Notes: a model not told the origin generated them from the letters alone. Numbered from the stretch's first letter, positions 1 to 11,369 are shown. The stretch is DNA of 64,000 nucleotides from Streptomyces spiramyceticus (GCF_028807635.1 NZ_JARBAX010000001.1:4017501-4081500); one strand, 5' to 3'. Numbers and translations: made by a program.

Positions 1-61
1 GGTGCAGTAAGGGGGAATGCCCGCGCCATTACGGGGAAGGCGCACGGTATCCCCCCACGGG

Positions 62-114
62 TGCACAGCCCCCTGTGCAGGCCGTCCGCGCTCCCCCCTC
101 TGGCGCGGACGGCC
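62..114 (+). terminator. Tandem hairpins, probable terminator of an off-window gene
   Basis: Two adjacent perfect stem-loops lie in the first intergenic stretch. One pairs TGCACAG (62-68) with CTGTGCA (73-79). The other pairs 80-91 with 103-114, a 12-bp stem with an 11-nt loop. A weak T-run (gctttc) follows. No credible gene was found in 1-288, so this probably ends transcription of a gene left of the window. Confidence 0.5.
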
Positions 115-183
115 GCCCGCTTTCGGGGGTATGTGCGCGGCACCACACGGGGCCGGGGGACCGGCACTGCCGGGGTCGGATAG

Positions 184-1278
<1,095 letters not shown>

Positions 1279-1298
1279 TACGACCCTTTACGCGCGGA

Positions 1299-1331
1299 GG
1301 TCCCGGCCCACTTGGGTGGCCGGGACCTTTT
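1299..1331 (+). terminator. Rho-independent terminator of mdh
   Basis: GGTCCCGGCC (1299-1308) pairs with GGCCGGGACC (1318-1327) and is followed directly by a T-run (1328-1331). It lies about 20 bp after the mdh stop codon. Confidence 0.8.
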
Positions 1332-1361
1332 GCGTTCCCGCGCCAACTCCCGCCCTTCAGT

Positions 1362-1400
1362 TTGTACTTCGACTCCGGTATGTAGTACTTCTTATACATG
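1362..1400 (+). promoter_or_regulatory. Promoter/operator overlapping the XRE gene start (leaderless?)
   Basis: A -35-like TTGTAC (1362-1367) and a -10-like TAGTAC (1383-1388) precede the ATG at 1398 by a distance that would put the transcript start at or near the A of the ATG. No Shine-Dalgarno is visible, which fits a leaderless message. The inverted repeat ATGTA (1380-1384)/TACAT (1395-1399) spans the start codon and could be the autoregulatory operator of the XRE protein. The spacing of the boxes is short (15 bp), so the promoter call is tentative. Confidence 0.35.
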
Positions 1401-1643
1401 AGCGAGCAGGTACACAACAGGCTGGCGATGGTCCGGGCCGAGCGCAAGGTGTCCCGGCAGGCGTTGGCCGAGGCGGTCGGGGTGCACTACCAGACCATCG
1501 GGTACATCGAGCGAGGGCAGTACAACCCGAGTCTCGACCTCGCCCTGAAAGTCGCCGAGTTCTTCGAACTGCCGGTGGAGGCGCTGTTCTCCCTCCGGCC
1601 GTTCCGGCCGCTCACTGATGAGGTCTACGGGAGGAAGCAGTAA
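1398..1643 (+). CDS. Small XRE-family HTH regulator (YozG-like)
   Basis: An 81-residue DNA-binding protein made almost entirely of one Cro/CI-type helix-turn-helix. Residues from about 8 to 61 show the pattern LAMVRAERKVSRQALAEAVG, then HYQTIGYIERGQYNPS and ALKVAEFFELPVEALF. This short family usually forms a pair with a downstream membrane protein. Here the stop overlaps the next start by one base (TAATG), which indicates translational coupling. It probably represses its own operon. Confidence 0.85.
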   Translation: MSEQVHNRLAMVRAERKVSRQALAEAVGVHYQTIGYIERGQYNPSLDLALKVAEFFELPVEALFSLRPFRPLTDEVYGRKQ

Positions 1644-2194
1644 TGACCGCAGTTGCAGGAACGGGTGCTGGCGCAGGCGCCAAGGGCACGCGCTACGACC
1701 GGCGCATGTTCGCGCTGATGAACCGGCCGGAGGGCGCCGCCCTCCACGCCACGGCGAGCCGCAGGCGGATCGTCGTCGGCGCCCATGTGCTGCTGACCGT
1801 CGCCTCTGTGGCGGCGTGGAACCTGGTCGTCTTCGGGGAGCGCCAGGTGTGGGCCCTCGTCGTCACGTTCGCGCTGCTCCTGCCCTGGTGCTTCGCGACC
1901 GGCGTGATCAACAGTGCCACCCGCGGCCTCCTCGAACTGCGCGGCCGCGTTCTGGACGAGCGGCAGCTCGCCGAGCGCGACCGGGCCCGCGCGCGTGCGC
2001 ACCGCCTGACCTCGGGGCTGCTGCTGGCCGCGGCTCTCGGGGTCGGTGCGGCCGGGTGGCTGGGGGAGGTGCGGGTCGAGGGGCTGATCGCGCCTGTGCT
2101 GATCGCCGTGCTTGTCGCGCACTGGCTCATGCCGCTGTGGGTGGCCGGCCTGATGGTGCGGGACGAGCCCGCCGACACGCCTGTGGACGACTGA
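1643..2194 (+). CDS. Four-helix membrane protein coupled to the XRE regulator
   Basis: 183 residues. Hydrophobic segments lie near residues 50-70 (VVGAHVLLTVASVAAWNLVV), 75-95, 125-145 and 150-170, so an integral membrane protein is expected. The charged stretch between the second and third segments (LLELRGRVLDERQLAERDRA) is helical and may sit at the membrane face. The start overlaps the XRE stop. Similar XRE plus membrane-protein pairs are common in actinobacteria. No enzymatic motif is visible and the function is unknown. Confidence 0.75.
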   Translation: MTAVAGTGAGAGAKGTRYDRRMFALMNRPEGAALHATASRRRIVVGAHVLLTVASVAAWNLVVFGERQVWALVVTFALLLPWCFATGVINSATRGLLELRGRVLDERQLAERDRARARAHRLTSGLLLAAALGVGAAGWLGEVRVEGLIAPVLIAVLVAHWLMPLWVAGLMVRDEPADTPVDD

Positions 2195-2246
2195 GGGAGC
2201 GAGTCGTCAGCCATTCCCGTCGCCTTTCGCACCATAATGACCCTTT

Positions 2247-2262
2247 TTGACCGATCGCGGTC
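2247..2262. promoter_or_regulatory. Short inverted repeat upstream of betB
   Basis: GACCG (2249-2253) and CGGTC (2258-2262) form a perfect dyad around ATCG. The site overlaps TTGACC (2247-2252), which could be a -35 box. It is a candidate operator for the betaine genes. No dedicated BetI-like regulator is encoded next to it. Confidence 0.3.
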
Positions 2263-2381
2263 GTGATACAGGGCACTTTCGGACACGTAATGCGCATGGT
2301 TCCTGTCCCCGGGGGGAGGGCTCCAGGTTGCTGGTCGCAAACCGGCGAGGAACATAACGGGAACGGAAGGCGAAACGCGAC

Positions 2382-3884
2382 GTGTCGGCACAACAGACCA
2401 TCCATGTGGGCGGGAAGTGGCAAGCAGCCGCTTCCGGCGCCACGCGCGAGATCATCGACCCCGCGGACGCCAAGCCCTTCGCCGTCGTCGCCGAGGGCGG
2501 TGCCGCGGACGTCGATGCCGCCGTGGCGGCTGCCCGTACGGCCTTCGACACCGGCGAGTGGCCCCGTACCCCGGTGGCCGAGCGGGCCGCGCTGCTGCGC
2601 CGCGTCGCCGAGCTCCTCCAGCGTGACCGCGAGGAGATCGCGCTCCTGGAGAGCCGCGACGCGGGGAAGACGCTGGAGGAGGGCCGGGTCGACGTCGACT
2701 GCGTGACCGACGCCTTCCGGTACTTCGCCGACCTCGTGATGAACGAGAGCGGCGGCCGCGTCGTCGACGCCGGTTCGCCGGACATCCACAGCGTCGTCGT
2801 GCATGAGCCCGTCGGCGTCTGTGCGCTCATCGCGCCATGGAACTATCCGCTGCTCCAAGCCAGCTGGAAGATTGCCCCGGCCCTCGCCGCGGGCAACACC
2901 TTTGTGCTCAAGCCCAGCGAGATCACCCCCCTGACGACCGTCGCGCTCGTCGAGCTCCTCGTCGAAGCGGGCCTTCCCGCCGGCGTCGCCAACCTCGTGA
3001 CCGGCGCGGGCGACCCCGTCGGCGCGCGCATGTCCGAGCACCCCGACGTCGACCTCGTCTCGTTCACCGGCGGCCTCGCCAGCGGTACGAAGGTGATGCA
3101 GGCCGCGGCCGTGACCGTGAAGAAGGTCGCGCTGGAGCTTGGCGGCAAGAACCCCAACGTCGTCTTCGCCGATGCCTGCGCGACCGAAGAGGGCTTCGAC
3201 ACCGCCGTCGACCAGGCGCTCAACGCCGCCTTCATCCACAGCGGCCAGGTCTGCTCGGCCGGCTCCCGGCTGATCATCGAGGAGTCGGTGCGCGAGCGCT
3301 TCGTCGCCGAACTCGCCCGCAGGGCCGCGAAGATACGCCTCGGCCGCGGTACGGCCGACGGCGTGGAGTGCGGACCGCTCGTGTCCGCACAGCAGTTGGC
3401 GAAGACCGAGATGTACGTCGCCTCCGCGCTGGAGGAAGGCGCCGTACTGCGCGCCGGCGGCGCGCGGCCCGGGCCGTCCGACGTACGGCCCGAGGGCGGG
3501 TACTTCTACGAGCCGACCGTCCTCGACCTGTGCCACGGCGAGATGCGCGTCGTACGGGAAGAGGTCTTCGGGCCCGTCCTGACCGTGGAGACCTTCCACA
3601 CCGAGGACGAGGCCGTTGCCCTCGCCAACGACACCGAGTACGGCCTGGCCGGCGGCGTATGGACGGCGGATGCCGGGCGTGCGCGGCGGGTCGCGGGGCG
3701 GCTGCGGCACGGCACGGTGTGGATCAACGACTTCCATCCCTACCTGCCGCAGGCGGAGTGGGGTGGGTTCGGCAAGTCGGGTGTCGGGCGTGAGCTCGGG
3801 CCGTCCGGACTGGCCGAGTACCGCGAGGCGAAGCACGTCTACCAGAACCTGAATCCGCGCCCCGTGCGCTGGTTCGCGGGCTGA
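2382..3884 (+). CDS. betB: Betaine-aldehyde dehydrogenase family enzyme
   Basis: NAD(P)-dependent aldehyde dehydrogenase of 500 residues, probably oxidising betaine aldehyde to glycine betaine. Visible ALDH signatures are PWNYPLLQASWKIAPALAAG (cofactor/oxyanion region, near residues 150-170), the glycine motif SFTGG near 227, the general-base glutamate in LELGGKNPN and the nucleophilic cysteine in GQVCSAGSR. The C-terminal NDFHPYLPQAEWGGFGKSG is typical of the betaine-aldehyde group. It starts with GTG. The choline dehydrogenase and betaine transporter genes that follow support the substrate, although other aldehydes cannot be excluded. Confidence 0.88.
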   Translation: MSAQQTIHVGGKWQAAASGATREIIDPADAKPFAVVAEGGAADVDAAVAAARTAFDTGEWPRTPVAERAALLRRVAELLQRDREEIALLESRDAGKTLEEGRVDVDCVTDAFRYFADLVMNESGGRVVDAGSPDIHSVVVHEPVGVCALIAPWNYPLLQASWKIAPALAAGNTFVLKPSEITPLTTVALVELLVEAGLPAGVANLVTGAGDPVGARMSEHPDVDLVSFTGGLASGTKVMQAAAVTVKKVALELGGKNPNVVFADACATEEGFDTAVDQALNAAFIHSGQVCSAGSRLIIEESVRERFVAELARRAAKIRLGRGTADGVECGPLVSAQQLAKTEMYVASALEEGAVLRAGGARPGPSDVRPEGGYFYEPTVLDLCHGEMRVVREEVFGPVLTVETFHTEDEAVALANDTEYGLAGGVWTADAGRARRVAGRLRHGTVWINDFHPYLPQAEWGGFGKSGVGRELGPSGLAEYREAKHVYQNLNPRPVRWFAG

Positions 3885-4001
3885 GGGTTTCTTCCCCACC
3901 CCGTCCCCTCCCGTCCCTTCACGCAGTGAGATTTTGCGGCTGCCACCGCGCGAGGGGCTCCGCCCCGGACCAGTGGCCGCACGAAAGAGGAGCAGCAACC
4001 C

Positions 4002-5534
4002 ATGCCCGTATACGACTACGTCGTCGTCGGGGGCGGCACCGCAGGATCGGTGATCGCGTCCCGTCTCACCGAGGACCCGTCGGTCCGTGTCGCCGTCATC
4101 GAGGGCGGCCCCACGGACATCGACCGGCCCGACGTCCTGACGCTGCGCCGCTGGATGGGCCTGCTCGGCGGTGACCTCGACTACGACTACCCCACGACCG
4201 AGCAGCCCCGCGGCAACTCCCACATCCGGCACAGCCGCGCCCGCGTCCTGGGCGGCTGCTCCTCGCACAACACCCTCATCGCCTTCCAGCCGCTGCCGTC
4301 CGACTGGGACGAGTGGGCGGCGGCCGGGGCCGAGGGGTGGGACGCCGCGGCCATGGGGCCGTACTTCCACAAGCTCCGCAACAACATCGTGCCGGTCGAC
4401 GAGAAGGACCGGAACGCCATCGCCCGCGACTTCGTCGACGCGGCGCAGGACGCGCTCGGGGTGCCGCGCGTCGAGGGCTTCAACAAGAAGCCCTTCCACG
4501 AGGGCGTCGGCTTCTTCGACCTCGCGTACCACCCCGAGAACAACAAGCGCTCGTCCGCCTCGGTGGCGTATCTGCACCCGTTCCTCGACCGGCCGAACCT
4601 CCACATCATGCTGGAGACCTGGGCGTACAAGCTGGAGCTGGACGGCACCCGGGCGACCGGCGTGCAGGTCCGGACGAAGGACGGCACGGAGATCCTCGTC
4701 GAGGCGAGCCGTGAAGTGCTGGTGTGCGCGGGCGCGGTGGACACCCCGCGGCTGCTGATGCACTCCGGCATCGGCCCGAAGGCCGACCTCGAAGCGCTCG
4801 GCATTCCCGTCGTGCTCGACCTGCCCGGCGTCGGCGAGAACCTGCTCGACCACCCGGAGTCGGTCATCGTCTGGGAGACGGACGGGCCGATCCCCGAGAA
4901 CTCGGCGATGGACTCCGACGCGGGTCTGTTCGTACGAAGGGACCCCGAGAGCCGGGGCCCCGACCTGATGTTCCACTTCTACCAAATCCCGTTCACCGAC
5001 AACCCGGAACGGCTCGGGTACGAGCGCCCCGAGCACGGTGTGTCGATGACCCCGAACATCCCCAAGCCGCGCAGCCGCGGCCGTCTCTTCCTGACCAGCG
5101 CCGATCCGTCGGTCAAGCCCTCGCTGGACTTCCGTTACTTCACGGACGAGGACGACTACGACGGCCGCACGCTCGTCGACGGCATCCGCATCGCCCGCGA
5201 GATCGCCAAGGCCGAACCGCTGGCGAAGTGGCTGACGCGCGAGGTGTGCCCCGGTCCCGACGTCACCACCGACGAGGAGATCAGCGAGTACGCCCGCAAG
5301 GTCGCGCACACCGTTTACCACCCTGCGGGAACCTGCCGAATGGGCGCTTCCGACGATGAACTTGCCGTAGTGTCACCGGACTTGAAAATCCATGGCCTCG
5401 AAGGCATCCGTATCGCCGATGCATCCGTCTTCCCGACGATGCCAGCCGTGAACCCGATGATCGGGGTCCTGATGGTGGGGGAGAAGTGCGCCGAACTGCT
5501 TGCCGCAACCACTACACCGGGAGGTGATGCGTGA
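4002..5534 (+). CDS. betA: GMC oxidoreductase, choline dehydrogenase-like
   Basis: FAD-dependent GMC-family oxidoreductase (510 residues), likely choline to betaine aldehyde. The N-terminal ADP-binding motif [18 protein letters not shown] ends in a glutamate-containing strand (VAVIEGG). The second GMC signature includes [15 protein letters not shown], and the C-terminal active-site region has HPAGTCRMG and [18 protein letters not shown] good ribosome site (gaaagaggag) precedes the ATG. Its stop overlaps the ABC ATPase start, so synthesis of betaine and its uptake are encoded together. Confidence 0.85.
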   Translation: MPVYDYVVVGGGTAGSVIASRLTEDPSVRVAVIEGGPTDIDRPDVLTLRRWMGLLGGDLDYDYPTTEQPRGNSHIRHSRARVLGGCSSHNTLIAFQPLPSDWDEWAAAGAEGWDAAAMGPYFHKLRNNIVPVDEKDRNAIARDFVDAAQDALGVPRVEGFNKKPFHEGVGFFDLAYHPENNKRSSASVAYLHPFLDRPNLHIMLETWAYKLELDGTRATGVQVRTKDGTEILVEASREVLVCAGAVDTPRLLMHSGIGPKADLEALGIPVVLDLPGVGENLLDHPESVIVWETDGPIPENSAMDSDAGLFVRRDPESRGPDLMFHFYQIPFTDNPERLGYERPEHGVSMTPNIPKPRSRGRLFLTSADPSVKPSLDFRYFTDEDDYDGRTLVDGIRIAREIAKAEPLAKWLTREVCPGPDVTTDEEISEYARKVAHTVYHPAGTCRMGASDDELAVVSPDLKIHGLEGIRIADASVFPTMPAVNPMIGVLMVGEKCAELLAATTTPGGDA

Positions 5535-6634
5535 TGACCGCCATTGAAAAAGCCACCGAAGCAACCACCGAAAAGACAACCGCCACCGAACCGGTCTTCT
5601 CCGTTCGTAATCTGTGGAAGGTCTTCGGACCGAAGGCCGGCCGGATACCGGCCGACAACGAGTGCGCCGAGCTGTCCGCCGAAGAGTTGCGGTCCCGCAC
5701 CGGCTGCACCGCCGCCGTGCGTGACGTCTCCTTCGACGTGCACAAGGGTGAGGTCTTCGTCGTCATGGGGCTGTCGGGCTCCGGCAAGTCCACCCTCGTA
5801 CGCTGCCTCACCCGCCTCATCGAGCCCACCTCCGGCGCCATCGCCATCGACGGCGAGGACGTGCTCTCCATGGACAAGTCGCGGCTGCGCGAACTGCGCC
5901 GGCACCGCGCCTCCATGGTCTTCCAGCACTTCGGCCTGCTGCCGCACCGCTCCGTCGTCGACAACGTCGCCTACGGCCTGGAAATCCAGGGCATGGGCAA
6001 GTCCGAGCGCCGCGCCAAGGCCGCCGAGGTCGTCGAGAAGGTCGGCCTCGCGGGCATGGAGGAGCGCCGCCCCGGTCAGCTCTCCGGCGGCCAGCAGCAG
6101 CGCGTCGGCCTCGCCCGCGCCCTCGCTGTCGACCCGGAAGTGCTGCTCTTCGACGAGCCGTTCAGCGCGCTCGACCCGCTGATCCGCCGCGACATGCAGG
6201 AAGAAGTCATCCGCCTGCACCGCGAAGAGGGCCGCACGATGGTCTTCATCACCCACGACCTCAACGAGGCGCTGCGGCTCGGCGACCGGATCGCGCTCAT
6301 GCGCGACGGCCGGATCGTGCAGCTCGGCACGCCCGAGGAGATCGTCGGAGCGCCCGCCGACGACTACGTACGCGACTTCGTCCGCGACGTACCGCGCGAG
6401 CAGGTCATGACCGTACGCACGGCCATGCGCCCCGCCGACGCCGGCGAGGCCGAGACAGGCGCGTCCGTCGCCCCCGACGCCACTGTCTCCGACGCCATCG
6501 AGGCCGTCGCCCGCACCGGCGAGCCCGCCCGCGTCATGCAGGACGGCCGCTGCATCGGCATCGTGGACCACAAGGGGCTGCTCGCCGTCGTCGCGGGCAT
6601 CGGGCCCTCGGACCCGAAGGCGGTCGCCGCATGA
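5534..6634 (+). CDS. Glycine betaine/proline ABC transporter, ATP-binding subunit
   Basis: ProV/OpuAA-type ATPase of 366-367 residues. Walker [10 protein letters not shown], signature [15 protein letters not shown], Walker [14 protein letters not shown] and the switch His ([10 protein letters not shown]) are all present. The insert [11 protein letters not shown] before Walker A and a C-terminal extension from about residue 280 are typical of quaternary-ammonium importers, but the CBS-like tail is short. The ATG at 5534 shares a base with the betA stop, and a GTG three bases upstream is an alternative. It ends with a 4-bp ATGA overlap onto the permease gene. Confidence 0.93.
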   Translation: MTAIEKATEATTEKTTATEPVFSVRNLWKVFGPKAGRIPADNECAELSAEELRSRTGCTAAVRDVSFDVHKGEVFVVMGLSGSGKSTLVRCLTRLIEPTSGAIAIDGEDVLSMDKSRLRELRRHRASMVFQHFGLLPHRSVVDNVAYGLEIQGMGKSERRAKAAEVVEKVGLAGMEERRPGQLSGGQQQRVGLARALAVDPEVLLFDEPFSALDPLIRRDMQEEVIRLHREEGRTMVFITHDLNEALRLGDRIALMRDGRIVQLGTPEEIVGAPADDYVRDFVRDVPREQVMTVRTAMRPADAGEAETGASVAPDATVSDAIEAVARTGEPARVMQDGRCIGIVDHKGLLAVVAGIGPSDPKAVAA

Positions 6635-8643
6635 CGGCGGCCGTCACCGCGCCCGTGAAGGACCGGGCAACGGCAGGCCAGAAGGGCCCGTTCGCGGGCC
6701 TTGTACGCCACCGGGTCGGCCGGAAGCTGCTGCCGCTCACCGTCGCCGCGTTCGTGCTCGTACCGCTCGGGGTCGTGCTGTGGGGCGGTGGCAGCTGGCC
6801 CGCCGACCTGACCGTGGACGTGTCCGGACCGCTCGACGACGCCAACGCGTGGGTCATCGACAACCGCGAGACCCACCCCCTCTTCCTCTACTTCCTCCTG
6901 CACCTCTCCAACACCGCCACCGACGCGGTCAACGCCGTCTACAACGGCCTCGACGCGCTCGGCTGGGTCGGCTTCGCCGTCATGGCGGTGCTCTTCGCCT
7001 GGCGCGCTGCCGGGCTCGACCGGCGCGGCGCGAAGACCGCGGGCATCGCGGTAGGCGTGTTCGCGGTGTGCGGGCTGCTGGGCATGTGGGACGCGACGCT
7101 GCTCACCATCGCCCTGATGGTGGTCGCGGTCGGGCTGGCCTCCGTGGTCGGCATCCTGCTCGGGCTCGCGGCGGGTCTTTCCGACCGCTTCAACCGGATG
7201 CTGCGCCCGGTGCTCGACACCATGCAGGTCATGCCGGCCTTCGCGTATCTGCTGCCGTTCGTGCTGGTCTTCGGCACGGGTACGCCCGCGGCCCTCTTCT
7301 GCACCGTCATTTACGCCGCCCCGCCGATGGCCCGCCTCACGGCGCTCGGTCTGCGCGGCGCGGACGCCGGTGTGCTGGAGGCCTCGGCCTCGCTGGGCGC
7401 CAGCGGCCGACAGCGGCTGTGGACGGCGCGGCTGCCGCTCGCCCGCAAGGAAATGCTGCTCGGGCTCAACCAGACGATCATGATGGCGCTCTCGATGGTC
7501 GTCATCGCGGCCCTCGTCGGCGCCGGCGGTCTCGGCGAAGAGGTCTACTCGGCGCTTTCCACGGTCGACGTCGGCAAGGCGCTCGCGGCCGGCATCCCGA
7601 TCGTGCTGATCGCGGTCTGGCTGGACCGTACGACCGCTGCTGCGGGCGAGCGCATCGGCACGTCCGTGCCGGGCGAAGGCCTCTCCCTGCTGCACGGCTG
7701 GCGCGCGTGGGCCCTGGTCGGCGCCGTCACCGCGGCCGCCGCCGTCGCCGGGCGCGTGCTCACTTCGCAGACCTGGCCGGAGAGCTGGACGTACAACATC
7801 TCCACGCCCGTCAACAAGGCGCAGGACTGGATCACCGAGCACCTCTCCTCCGGTGTCCCCGTTCTCGGTGGCACCGAAGTCTGGTCGGAGACCTTCACGC
7901 TGTGGGTGCTCAACCCGCTGCGCGACGGCCTGTTCTGGCTGCCCTGGTGGTCCCTGCTGCTGCTCGTCGCGGCGCTGGCCTGGCTGGTCGGCACGTGGGC
8001 GACCGCGCTCACGTCGACGTTCGCGATGGGCCTCATCGGCGTACTCGGCGTATGGACGAAGTCCCTCGACACGCTGTCCCAGGTGATCGCGGCGCTCGTC
8101 GTCACCCTGGCGCTCGGCTTCGCGCTGGGTGTCGCGGCGGCGCGGGCGGGCCGGTTCGAACGGTGGATGCGGCCGGCGCTGGACGCGATGCAGACCATGC
8201 CGCAGTTCGTCTATCTGATCCCGGTGGTCGCCCTGTTCGGCGTCACGCGCGCGTCCGCGATCATCGCGGCCGTCGTGTACGCGCTGCCCGCGGTCGTACG
8301 CATCACCACCCAGGGCATCCGCGAGGTCGACCCGGCGGCGCTCGAAGCCTCGCGCTCCATGGGCGCCGGCTCCCGGCAGCAGCTCCTCCAGGTGCAGCTG
8401 CCACTGGCCCGTCCGGCGCTTCAGCTCGCCGTCAACCAGGGCGTGGTCCTGGTGCTGGCCGTGGTCGTCGTCGGCGGCCTCGTCGGCGGTGGCGCGCTCG
8501 GCTACGACGTGGTCAAGGGCCTCTCGCGCGGCGAGATGGGCATCGGCATGACGGCCGGCGCCGCGATCGTCTGCCTCGGCCTCGTCCTCGACCGCCTGAC
8601 TCAGCCCGGCGCGGGCCGCTCCCGCGGCCGTAACGACAGCTGA
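6631..8643 (+). CDS. Glycine betaine ABC transporter permease, two fused permease domains
   Basis: A 670-residue integral membrane protein with two consecutive ProW/OpuAB-like permease units. The first unit has [24 protein letters not shown] EAA-loop sequence ([20 protein letters not shown] near residue 250). The second repeats it near residue 575 ([20 protein letters not shown]). Each unit is preceded by a helix pair and by its own [12 protein letters not shown] or [15 protein letters not shown] segment. A single chain can therefore supply both permease halves of the transporter. The start overlaps the ATPase stop by four bases. Confidence 0.92.
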   Translation: MTAAVTAPVKDRATAGQKGPFAGLVRHRVGRKLLPLTVAAFVLVPLGVVLWGGGSWPADLTVDVSGPLDDANAWVIDNRETHPLFLYFLLHLSNTATDAVNAVYNGLDALGWVGFAVMAVLFAWRAAGLDRRGAKTAGIAVGVFAVCGLLGMWDATLLTIALMVVAVGLASVVGILLGLAAGLSDRFNRMLRPVLDTMQVMPAFAYLLPFVLVFGTGTPAALFCTVIYAAPPMARLTALGLRGADAGVLEASASLGASGRQRLWTARLPLARKEMLLGLNQTIMMALSMVVIAALVGAGGLGEEVYSALSTVDVGKALAAGIPIVLIAVWLDRTTAAAGERIGTSVPGEGLSLLHGWRAWALVGAVTAAAAVAGRVLTSQTWPESWTYNISTPVNKAQDWITEHLSSGVPVLGGTEVWSETFTLWVLNPLRDGLFWLPWWSLLLLVAALAWLVGTWATALTSTFAMGLIGVLGVWTKSLDTLSQVIAALVVTLALGFALGVAAARAGRFERWMRPALDAMQTMPQFVYLIPVVALFGVTRASAIIAAVVYALPAVVRITTQGIREVDPAALEASRSMGAGSRQQLLQVQLPLARPALQLAVNQGVVLVLAVVVVGGLVGGGALGYDVVKGLSRGEMGIGMTAGAAIVCLGLVLDRLTQPGAGRSRGRNDS

Positions 8644-8692
8644 CCACCTCCCCCTGCCTGACTCCCCGCCAAAGAAAAGAGACACCCTCACC

Positions 8693-9667
8693 ATGCGCAT
8701 GAATACGCGAAATACGCGAGTACTCCGCACAGCGACCGCTTCCGCCGCCGCCCTCGGCCTGCTCGCCCTCAGCGGGTGCGGCGCCGCCGAGACCGGCAAG
8801 AGCGACGAGGCCGGCGGCAAGAAGGTCGTGAAGCTGACCGTCCCGTCGTGGGTCGGCGCCCAGGCCAACACGGCCGTGGCCTCGTACCTCCTGGAGAAGG
8901 AGCTCGGCTACACCGTCAAGACCCAGCAGATGGGCGAGGTCCTCGCGTGGGATGCCCTGTCGAAGGGCGACATCGACGGGATCATGGAGGACTGGGGCCA
9001 CCCCAAGGAGGAGAAGCAGTACGTCGACACCAAGAAGACCGTCGTCAAGGGCGGCGACCTCGGTGTCACCGGGCACATCGGCTGGTACGTGCCGAAGTAC
9101 TACGCCGACAAGCACCCGGACGTCACGGACTGGAAGAACCTCAACAAGTACGCCAAGGACTTCAAGACCGCGGAGAGCGGTGACAAGGGCGAGATCCTCG
9201 AAGGCTCGCCCGACTACGTCACCAACGACGACGCGATCATCAAGAACCTGAAGCTGAACCTCAAGACCAACTACTCGGGCTCCGAGGCCAGCCAGATCAC
9301 GGCCATGAAGAAGTACGCCAAGGCGGAGAAGCCGTTCCTGACGTACTGGTGGACGCCGCAGTGGCTGAACGCCGAGATCGACATGGTCGAGGTCAAGCTG
9401 CCGGCGTACAAGGACGGCTGCGCGGACGACCCGAAGAAGGTCGCCTGCGCCTACCCGAACACGCCGCTCCAGAAGTTCTTCAACGCGGACTTCGCGAAGA
9501 AGGGCGGCAAGGCGGCGGAGTTCCTGAAGAACTTCAAGTGGACGACCGAGCAGCAGAACGAGGTCGCCCTGATGATCGCGGACGAGAAGCTCTCGCCCGA
9601 GGCCGCGGCCGAGAAGTGGGTCAAGGCGAACGAGTCGACGTGGAAGGCCTGGATGCCGAAGAAGTAG
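8693..9667 (+). CDS. Glycine betaine-binding lipoprotein of the ABC transporter
   Basis: ProX/OpuAC-type substrate-binding protein of 324 residues. The signal peptide ends in a lipobox, LLALSGC, with the acylated cysteine near residue 26, so the mature protein is anchored outside the membrane. The mature domain has features of the OpuAC fold, such as VPSWVGAQANTAVASYLLEK and TYWWTPQWLNAEIDMVEVKL. The tryptophans are plausible cation-pi ligands for the trimethylammonium group. It is the last gene of the betaine block and is followed by a terminator. Confidence 0.93.
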   Translation: MRMNTRNTRVLRTATASAAALGLLALSGCGAAETGKSDEAGGKKVVKLTVPSWVGAQANTAVASYLLEKELGYTVKTQQMGEVLAWDALSKGDIDGIMEDWGHPKEEKQYVDTKKTVVKGGDLGVTGHIGWYVPKYYADKHPDVTDWKNLNKYAKDFKTAESGDKGEILEGSPDYVTNDDAIIKNLKLNLKTNYSGSEASQITAMKKYAKAEKPFLTYWWTPQWLNAEIDMVEVKLPAYKDGCADDPKKVACAYPNTPLQKFFNADFAKKGGKAAEFLKNFKWTTEQQNEVALMIADEKLSPEAAAEKWVKANESTWKAWMPKK

Positions 9668-9689
9668 CTTTCGGTGCTCGGGTGACGAG

Positions 9690-9717
9690 GGGCCTGTTTC
9701 TGGTAAACAGGCCCTTC
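9690..9717 (+). terminator. Terminator of the betaine operon
   Basis: GGGCCTGTTT (9690-9699) pairs with AAACAGGCCC (9705-9714) around a 5-nt loop and is followed by TTC. It lies 22 bp after the lipoprotein stop. Confidence 0.8.
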
Positions 9718-9776
9718 GTCATGCGACGACGTACAAGACGGCGTACAAGACGCTGTGCAACACGGGGGGACCACCG

Positions 9777-10241
9777 ATGGACTTCATGTTCTATGCCATA
9801 CCCGCGCTGATCGCGGCGCTGGCGCTCTTCATGGCGGGCAAGACCGTCGTCTCGCTGCTGCGGCTGAAAGCGGCCTGGCGCAGCGGGCTCACCGCGGAGG
9901 GGCGCTGCGTCCGTACGTACACGACGACGAGCCGGGGCGGCGACGACAACCGCATCCGCACGACGATGCATCACGTGTACGAGTTCACTGTCCCCGGCGG
10001 AGACGGCCGCCCCGTCCGCTTCGAGGAGACGGACGGTCCGGGCACGGTCATCGAGGGCGACATCGTCCCCGTCCACTACCCGGCCGACCGCCCGGAGCGG
10101 GCCACGGCGCTGTCGCCGGAGCGCGCGACGCGGGCCACGGTGAGTGCGGTGTTCGTGGTGGGGTTCTGCGGGGTGGTGACGGCGGGCTGCGTCTTCTTCG
10201 CGCTGACGTACGCGACGTACGCGACGGTCTTCGACTTCTGA
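9777..10241 (+). CDS. DUF3592-type membrane protein
   Basis: A 154-residue protein with one hydrophobic segment at residues 2-23 and another near 120-145, separated by an extracytoplasmic-looking domain. The central sequence has the DUF3592 look: VRTYTTTSRGG..., HHVYEFTVPGGDGRPVRFEE, then IVPVHYPADRPERA. No catalytic motif is visible. It stands alone between two terminators. Function unknown. Confidence 0.75.
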   Translation: MDFMFYAIPALIAALALFMAGKTVVSLLRLKAAWRSGLTAEGRCVRTYTTTSRGGDDNRIRTTMHHVYEFTVPGGDGRPVRFEETDGPGTVIEGDIVPVHYPADRPERATALSPERATRATVSAVFVVGFCGVVTAGCVFFALTYATYATVFDF

Positions 10242-10263
10242 GCAGATTCTGAGCAGAAAAAGA

Positions 10264-10296
10264 GGCCCCGGCCGGACGGGGGGACCGACCGGGGCC
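10264..10296 (-). terminator. Terminator of the DMT-like gene
   Basis: GGCCCCGGCCGG (10264-10275) pairs with CCGACCGGGGCC (10285-10296) with one wobble. On the minus strand the hairpin is followed by CTCTTTTTC, so it ends transcription of the gene at 10378-11286. It may also act weakly on the plus strand. Confidence 0.7.
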
Positions 10297-10377
10297 GTAC
10301 ATGGGGTGAGTGCGGATGGCGGCGCCACACTCACGTAAAGATGAACGATAAACCAGTCTCCCTGGTTCCCGCACATC

Positions 10378-11286
10378 TCAGTCCTTTGCGGAAGGATTGG
10401 TGGCCTGTTCCGTGGCGGGGGCGACCGGGGCCTCCCCGAACCGTGCCAGGGCCAGTGCGCCCGCCACCGCCACCGCGAAGCCGCTGATCGCCAGCCATGC
10501 CAGGTCCTCGCGCGTACGGTCGCCGAGCCAGACGACGCCCACCAGGGCGGGGCCGATCGTCTCGCCGATCACCATGCCCGCCGTCGCCGTGGTCACAGAG
10601 CCGCGGTGAAGCGCCGAGGTGAACAACAGGAACGCCGTGCCGCCGCCGAGCAGCAGTGCGTACAGCGCCGGATTGGCGAAGACCGCCGACGGCGCCGGGT
10701 CTTCGTTGATCAGCCGCACAGAGACCGACACCACCCCGAAGCCCGTGCCCGCGCCGAAGCCGAGGACCAGGGAGCGGGCCGGGTCGCGGAGGCGGCCCGC
10801 CAGCGCACCCGCGACCAGCAGCCCGCACGCGACGCCGAGCAGGGCGTACGGCAGGGCTGACGGGGTGTGGATGTCGCCCTCCGCGCCCGAGGAGAAGCCG
10901 AGCGCCGCCAGGCCCGCGCAGACGACGGCCACCGCACTCCACTCGATGCGGCTGAGCGGCACTTTCAGGACGCGGGCGGCGATCACCGCCGTAACGGCGA
11001 GGCTGCCGGCCTGGGCCGCCTCGACGGCGTAGATCGGGACGGTAATCAGGGCGACGAGCTGGAGTACGAAGCCGAAGAAATCGAGGGTGAGACCGGCGAC
11101 GTAACGCCACTGGCGCAGCGCGCGCATCAGCAGAAGGAGGTCGACGCCGCTGCCGGTGCCCGGCTGCACGGCGCGGGCCGCGGTGGCCTGGAGCACGGAG
11201 CCCGTACCGATGCAGACCGCCGAAGAGAGCGCGCAGATCATCCCAAGGATCACAAAAGCGACTTTAGATGGGGAGGGATCGTGCAC
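10378..11286 (-). CDS. DMT/EamA-like integral membrane protein
   Basis: 302 residues with about nine to ten hydrophobic helices separated by short loops, beginning with VAFVILGMICALSSAVCIGT. Internal similarity of the two halves and the helix spacing suggest a drug/metabolite-transporter-type carrier. The start used is a GTG at 11286 with a weak ribosome site. An internal ATG at 11241 is possible. No substrate can be inferred. Confidence 0.75.
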   Translation of the reverse strand: MHDPSPSKVAFVILGMICALSSAVCIGTGSVLQATAARAVQPGTGSGVDLLLLMRALRQWRYVAGLTLDFFGFVLQLVALITVPIYAVEAAQAGSLAVTAVIAARVLKVPLSRIEWSAVAVVCAGLAALGFSSGAEGDIHTPSALPYALLGVACGLLVAGALAGRLRDPARSLVLGFGAGTGFGVVSVSVRLINEDPAPSAVFANPALYALLLGGGTAFLLFTSALHRGSVTTATAGMVIGETIGPALVGVVWLGDRTREDLAWLAISGFAVAVAGALALARFGEAPVAPATEQATNPSAKD

Positions 11287-11369
11287 CGGGTTCCGGCGGC
11301 GGAAGCGGGCCCTCTAGTCTGTCGGACGGTCTGGAGAGTGTGTTCGAACGACGGGGTAGGGGCCAGCAC

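Noticed and set aside
2127..5321. Very long minus-strand ORF opposite betB/betA
   Set aside because: High-G+C shadow frame: Val/Gly/Arg-rich with no motifs, opposite two clear enzyme genes.
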